Of a DNA stretch of 64,000 bases, positions 60,972 to 64,000 are shown piece after piece. The first letter of the stretch is position 1. Every line of letters starts with the position of its first letter. Below the pieces are notes generated by a model that saw nothing but the letters and a program-made list of their open reading frames with translations, made no database searches and was not told the DNA's origin. Origin of the DNA: Amycolatopsis coloradensis (GTDB lineage: Bacteria > Actinomycetota > Actinomycetes > Mycobacteriales > Pseudonocardiaceae); contig NZ_MQUQ01000003.1 in assembly GCF_001953865.1 (NCBI RefSeq), forward strand, positions 199,917 through 263,916, in the 5' to 3' direction. Made by a program: the position numbers and the translations under genes.

Positions 60972-62784
60972 GACGGTGCAGCCTGAGCGCGAGCTGGAGT
61001 TCCAGCGCGCGCTCGGGTGCCTGCCACTCCTCGCCCAGCAGCGACGCGATGCGGTCCAGCCGCTGCACGACGGTGTTGACGTGTACGTGCAGCAGGTCCT
61101 TGGCCCGCGTCAAGTTGCCGCCACAGGCGAAATACGCCCGAAGGGTGCCGATCAGATCCGTGCCACGCCGTTCATCGTAATCGAGTACCGGGCCGATCGT
61201 GGCCGTCACGTACGCGTCGAGATCGGCGTGTTCGCCGAGGAGCAGCCCGACGAATCCGAGGTCGGCCATGCTCGCGCCTTCGCCTGCCCGGCCGAGGGCC
61301 AGCAAAGACGCGACACATCGCGCCGCTTCGGCGTGTGCCTCGGCCAGCGCCCACGGGGAAGTCGCCGGTCCTGCCGCGCCCACCGTCACCGGACAGTCCA
61401 TTGTGGACGTCAGCTCGGCGGCCACGGACCTGGCCAGCGCCCCGGGATCCTCGCCCGGGACCAGCAGGACGACCTCGTCGGCGTGGACTCCGACCAGAGC
61501 CGCGTGCCGAGCGGCGGCCATCGCCAGCCGCCGCCGGGAGACGTCGTCGGAATGCGCGATCAGCACCGCGTGCGATATCGACAAATCGACTCCCAGGCGC
61601 CGACCTCGTGCCAGCAACGCGGCGGGATTGCGGCCGGGCGCGGTGAGCAGGTCCGACAGCAGCTCACCGCGCACCTCGTCCTCGGCCCGCGCGACGGAAC
61701 GCCGTTGCATCAGCAGCACCGCGGTGACCACTCCCGCCCGCTCGAACAGCCGCCGGTCGGCCTCACCGAGCGAACGCCCGCCGCCGAGCACCAGGCTGCC
61801 GAGGAACTCTTGCCCCGCTTGGACGGCGCACACCCAACCGTCCTCAGTGGACACAGCTCGCCCGCTGACCCGCGACGCCGAAACCGCGGACCGTGAGAGA
61901 CGCAGTTCTCCGGCTGTCGAGGCCAGCGCCGCGCCGTCGGCGTCGAAAACGGCGATCCCGCCGCCCAGCACGCCCGCGACCGCGGCGGCGACCTCGGCCA
62001 GATCACCGCCGCGCAGCACGAGATCCATCAGCCGGTCGTGCGCTTCCTCGGCGCGGCGCATCGCGTCGTTGTGCGCGCTGATCGTCGCGTTGGCGGCGTT
62101 CAGTTCGGCGACCGCGCGGCGCGTCTCGTCAAGCAGATGCGCGTTGTCCAGCGCGATCGCCGCGTGGTCCGCCAGCGACGACAGCAGGGCGACCTCTTCC
62201 GGGCTGAACTCCCGCGTCGTCCGGTCCGAGGCGAACAGCACCCCGATCACCTTGCTGCCGATCGCCAGCGGCACACCGAGGATCGCGGTCAGTCCCTCGT
62301 CGAGCACCCCGGTGTCGATCGACGAAGTGTGGCGGAACCGCTTGTCGTCGAAGTAATCCGCCGTCGCGTACGGCCGCGCGGTCTGTGCGACCAGCCCGCC
62401 GAGCCCCTCACCCATCCCCAGCACGATGTCCTGGAACAACGCGGAAACCGAGCCGTCGGTCACGCGGACGTAAGTCTTGCCTTCGGGTTCGTCGTTGAGG
62501 CTGAGATAGGAGACGTCCACACCGAGCAACGCCCGCGCCCGCCGCACGATCGACCGCAGGACGGCGTCCGGATCGTCCAGCCGCGCGAGGTCGCTGGCCG
62601 TGTCGAACAGCGCGGCCAGCTCCGCCTCGCGCCGCCGGTGCTCGGCGACGGTGTCCCGGATCCGCAGCGCCAGCTCGGTGGCCTTCGGATCGACCGGGAC
62701 GTGCGCCAGCTGCTCGCTGCCCGCCCCGGAGGCGAGCAGTTCGAGCAGCCGGCGCAACTGGGCGGCACTGTCCACAACGGTCAT
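60949..62784 (-). CDS. PucR/CdaR-family regulator with GAF domain
   Basis: A 611-residue activator-type regulator. A GAF domain at about 70-220 (FDTASDLARLDDPD through LSSLADHAAIALDNAH) is followed by a short coiled coil (about 220-245). A middle CdaR GGDEF-like region comes next, and a C-terminal PucR HTH (GTLRAYFACGGNLTRAKDLLHVHVNTVVQRLDRI) at about 545-580. The GAF domain likely senses a small molecule. The ATG at 62784 overlaps the upstream transporter stop by four bases, so the regulator is made together with the transporter and probably responds to its substrate. Confidence 0.87.
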   Translation of the reverse strand: MTVVDSAAQLRRLLELLASGAGSEQLAHVPVDPKATELALRIRDTVAEHRRREAELAALFDTASDLARLDDPDAVLRSIVRRARALLGVDVSYLSLNDEPEGKTYVRVTDGSVSALFQDIVLGMGEGLGGLVAQTARPYATADYFDDKRFRHTSSIDTGVLDEGLTAILGVPLAIGSKVIGVLFASDRTTREFSPEEVALLSSLADHAAIALDNAHLLDETRRAVAELNAANATISAHNDAMRRAEEAHDRLMDLVLRGGDLAEVAAAVAGVLGGGIAVFDADGAALASTAGELRLSRSAVSASRVSGRAVSTEDGWVCAVQAGQEFLGSLVLGGGRSLGEADRRLFERAGVVTAVLLMQRRSVARAEDEVRGELLSDLLTAPGRNPAALLARGRRLGVDLSISHAVLIAHSDDVSRRRLAMAAARHAALVGVHADEVVLLVPGEDPGALARSVAAELTSTMDCPVTVGAAGPATSPWALAEAHAEAARCVASLLALGRAGEGASMADLGFVGLLLGEHADLDAYVTATIGPVLDYDERRGTDLIGTLRAYFACGGNLTRAKDLLHVHVNTVVQRLDRIASLLGEEWQAPERALELQLALRLHRLTSDRSG

Positions 62785-64000
62785 GCTGACACGTGACTGC
62801 GCTCCGTGAGAACTTCGGAGTGCAGGGATTCCCCCTTCGTCTCCCGGGCGACGAGCAGCGCGATCACGGTCAGCGCGCACATCGCGACGACATAGAGCGA
62901 GACCGGGACCGTGCTGCCGAACTCCTTGAACAGCGCGACCGCGATGAGCGGCGCCACCGCGCCCGCCGCGATCGACGACAGCTGCCCGCCGACCGAAAGG
63001 CCGGTGTAGCGGACCCGCGTCGGGAACTGCTCGGAGAAGAACGCGGCCTGCGGGCCGTACATCGCACCGTGCAACACGAGTCCGATGGTCGCGGCGAGAA
63101 TGATGACACCGGAATTCCTGGTGTCGAGCATCGCGAAGAACGCGAAACTCCACGCGGCCATGCCGATCGCGCCGAACAGATAGACCGGTCGGCGTCCGAT
63201 CCGGTCGGAAAGAATGCCCCACAAGGGAATGGTCACGAAATGCACGGCCGAACCGATGAGCACCGCGTTGAGTCCCGCCGATTTCGGCAGCCCAAGGCCG
63301 GTGGTGACGTAAACGAGAATGAACGCGGTGATCACGTAATACGAAACGTTCTCCGCCATGCGCGAACCGATCGTGATCAGCACCGCACGCCAGTTCTTCC
63401 GGAACACCTCGACGACCGGCGCGTGCTCGGGCTCGCTCTTCTCCCGCGCCGCGAGGAAGACCGGCGATTCGCTGACCGCGAGCCGGATCCACAGCCCGAT
63501 CACCACGAGGACACCGGAAAGCAGGAACGGGATCCGCCAGCCCCAGCCGAGGAACGCCTCGTCGGATTGCGTCGCCGCGAGGATGGCGAGAACGGCCGTC
63601 GCGAGCAGGTTCCCGCCGGGCGCGCCGCACTGCGGCCACGACGCCCAGAACCCGCGGCGCCTGTCGTCACCGTGTTCGGAGACGATCAGCACCGCGCCGC
63701 CCCATTCGCCGCCGAGCGCGAAACCCTGCACCAGCCGCAGCAGCGTGAGCAGGATCGGTGCCAGGACACCGACGGTCGCGTACGTCGGGAGGATGCCCAT
63801 CGCGCAGGTCGACCCGCCCATCAGCACCAGGCTCAGCACCAGCAACTTCTTACGGCCGACGCGGTCCCCGAAATGCCCGAACACCAGCCCGCCGATCGGC
63901 CGCGCGAGGAAACCGACGGCGTAGGTCAGGAACGCGAGCAGCGTGCCGGTCAGCGGATCGTTGGTGGGGAAGAACAATTTGCCGAACACCAGCGCCGCGG
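62781..64000 (-). CDS. MHS-type MFS metabolite transporter (5' end beyond window)
   Basis: The frame is open to the right edge, so the N-terminus is missing. At least 406 residues with helices from about the second one onward. The MHS signature FGHFGDRVGRKKLL after helix 2, LLRLVQGFALGGEWGGAV in helix 4, and the second half DRIGRRPVYLFG mark proline/betaine-, citrate- or aromatic-acid-type H+ symporters. Followed by a translationally coupled PucR regulator, suggesting uptake of an organic acid with feedback control. The substrate is unknown. Confidence 0.87.
   Translation of the reverse strand, partial: AALVFGKLFFPTNDPLTGTLLAFLTYAVGFLARPIGGLVFGHFGDRVGRKKLLVLSLVLMGGSTCAMGILPTYATVGVLAPILLTLLRLVQGFALGGEWGGAVLIVSEHGDDRRRGFWASWPQCGAPGGNLLATAVLAILAATQSDEAFLGWGWRIPFLLSGVLVVIGLWIRLAVSESPVFLAAREKSEPEHAPVVEVFRKNWRAVLITIGSRMAENVSYYVITAFILVYVTTGLGLPKSAGLNAVLIGSAVHFVTIPLWGILSDRIGRRPVYLFGAIGMAAWSFAFFAMLDTRNSGVIILAATIGLVLHGAMYGPQAAFFSEQFPTRVRYTGLSVGGQLSSIAAGAVAPLIAVALFKEFGSTVPVSLYVVAMCALTVIALLVARETKGESLHSEVLTERSHVSA

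Noticed and set aside
60949..63639. An 896-codon minus-strand frame that extends the PucR regulator far into the transporter gene
   Set aside because: The extension is out of frame with the MHS transporter, and the Arg-rich translation lacks structure. The PucR start at 62784 with an ATGA overlap is far more likely.

Overview
This 64 kb window is a high-GC actinobacterial chromosome segment. I infer Pseudonocardiaceae, most probably Amycolatopsis-like, from five things: the GC-rich third codon positions, the many GTG starts and 4-base ATGA/GTGA overlaps, two EspG-like proteins, the gene order shared with Mycobacterium tuberculosis, and a family of palindromic intergenic repeats with a TGAAGGnCCTTCA-type core. 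No insertion sequence, prophage or CRISPR array is visible.

Layout. (1) 0-7 kb: hpt, tilS, a DUF2342-type zinc protease, dacB and ppa, in the same order as M. tuberculosis Rv3624c-Rv3628, then glyA behind a probable ZTP riboswitch. (2) 7-18 kb: a divergent second copy of ribosomal protein L11, a gamma-carbonic anhydrase, a secreted M14 carboxypeptidase, a TetR regulator, a Gre-like factor, a membrane-anchored PstS-like protein, and a five-gene oxidative operon (Baeyer-Villiger-type monooxygenase, flavoprotein fragment, diiron protein, SDR, esterase) divergent from a TetR gene. (3) 18-36 kb: tRNA-Thr(CGT), a secreted protein, holB joined to an MFS-thymidylate-kinase fusion whose kinase motif is degenerate, an unusual EspG-like/membrane-protein operon, topA, a secreted trypsin-like protease, a WhiA-like LAGLIDADG protein and two lipoproteins. 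(4) 36-49 kb: hppA, a MrfA/Hrq1-type helicase, a small primase-polymerase, and a Tad pilus/Flp operon led by ssd. An HAD phosphatase follows, and two probable small RNAs lie at the positions they occupy in mycobacteria: 6C (B11) between ssd and the HAD gene, and an Ms1/MTS2823-like RNA after it. (5) 49-56 kb: a peptidoglycan-recovery locus (nagZ, namZ, a serine hydrolase, murR-like, murQ). (6) 56-64 kb: a decayed NiCoT nickel transporter, a divergent MFS/ArsR pair, a PHB depolymerase broken by one amber codon, a tannase-like esterase, a nitroreductase, and a PucR regulator translationally coupled to an MHS-type transporter that runs off the right edge.

How the parts fit. The conserved blocks (hpt-ppa, holB-topA, helicase-Tad-ssd-6C-Ms1) are core actinobacterial chromosome. 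Accessory cassettes lie between them: the oxidative operon, the EspG-like operon, the muropeptide recovery locus and the 56-64 kb transport/hydrolase region. The palindromic repeats sit almost only at gene ends and probably act as bidirectional terminators. One copy lies inside the namZ coding sequence and another supplies the stop codon of the PstS-like gene, so they behave like small mobile or expanding elements. Two clusters of DnaA-box-like 9-mers lie next to holB and next to ssd/6C.
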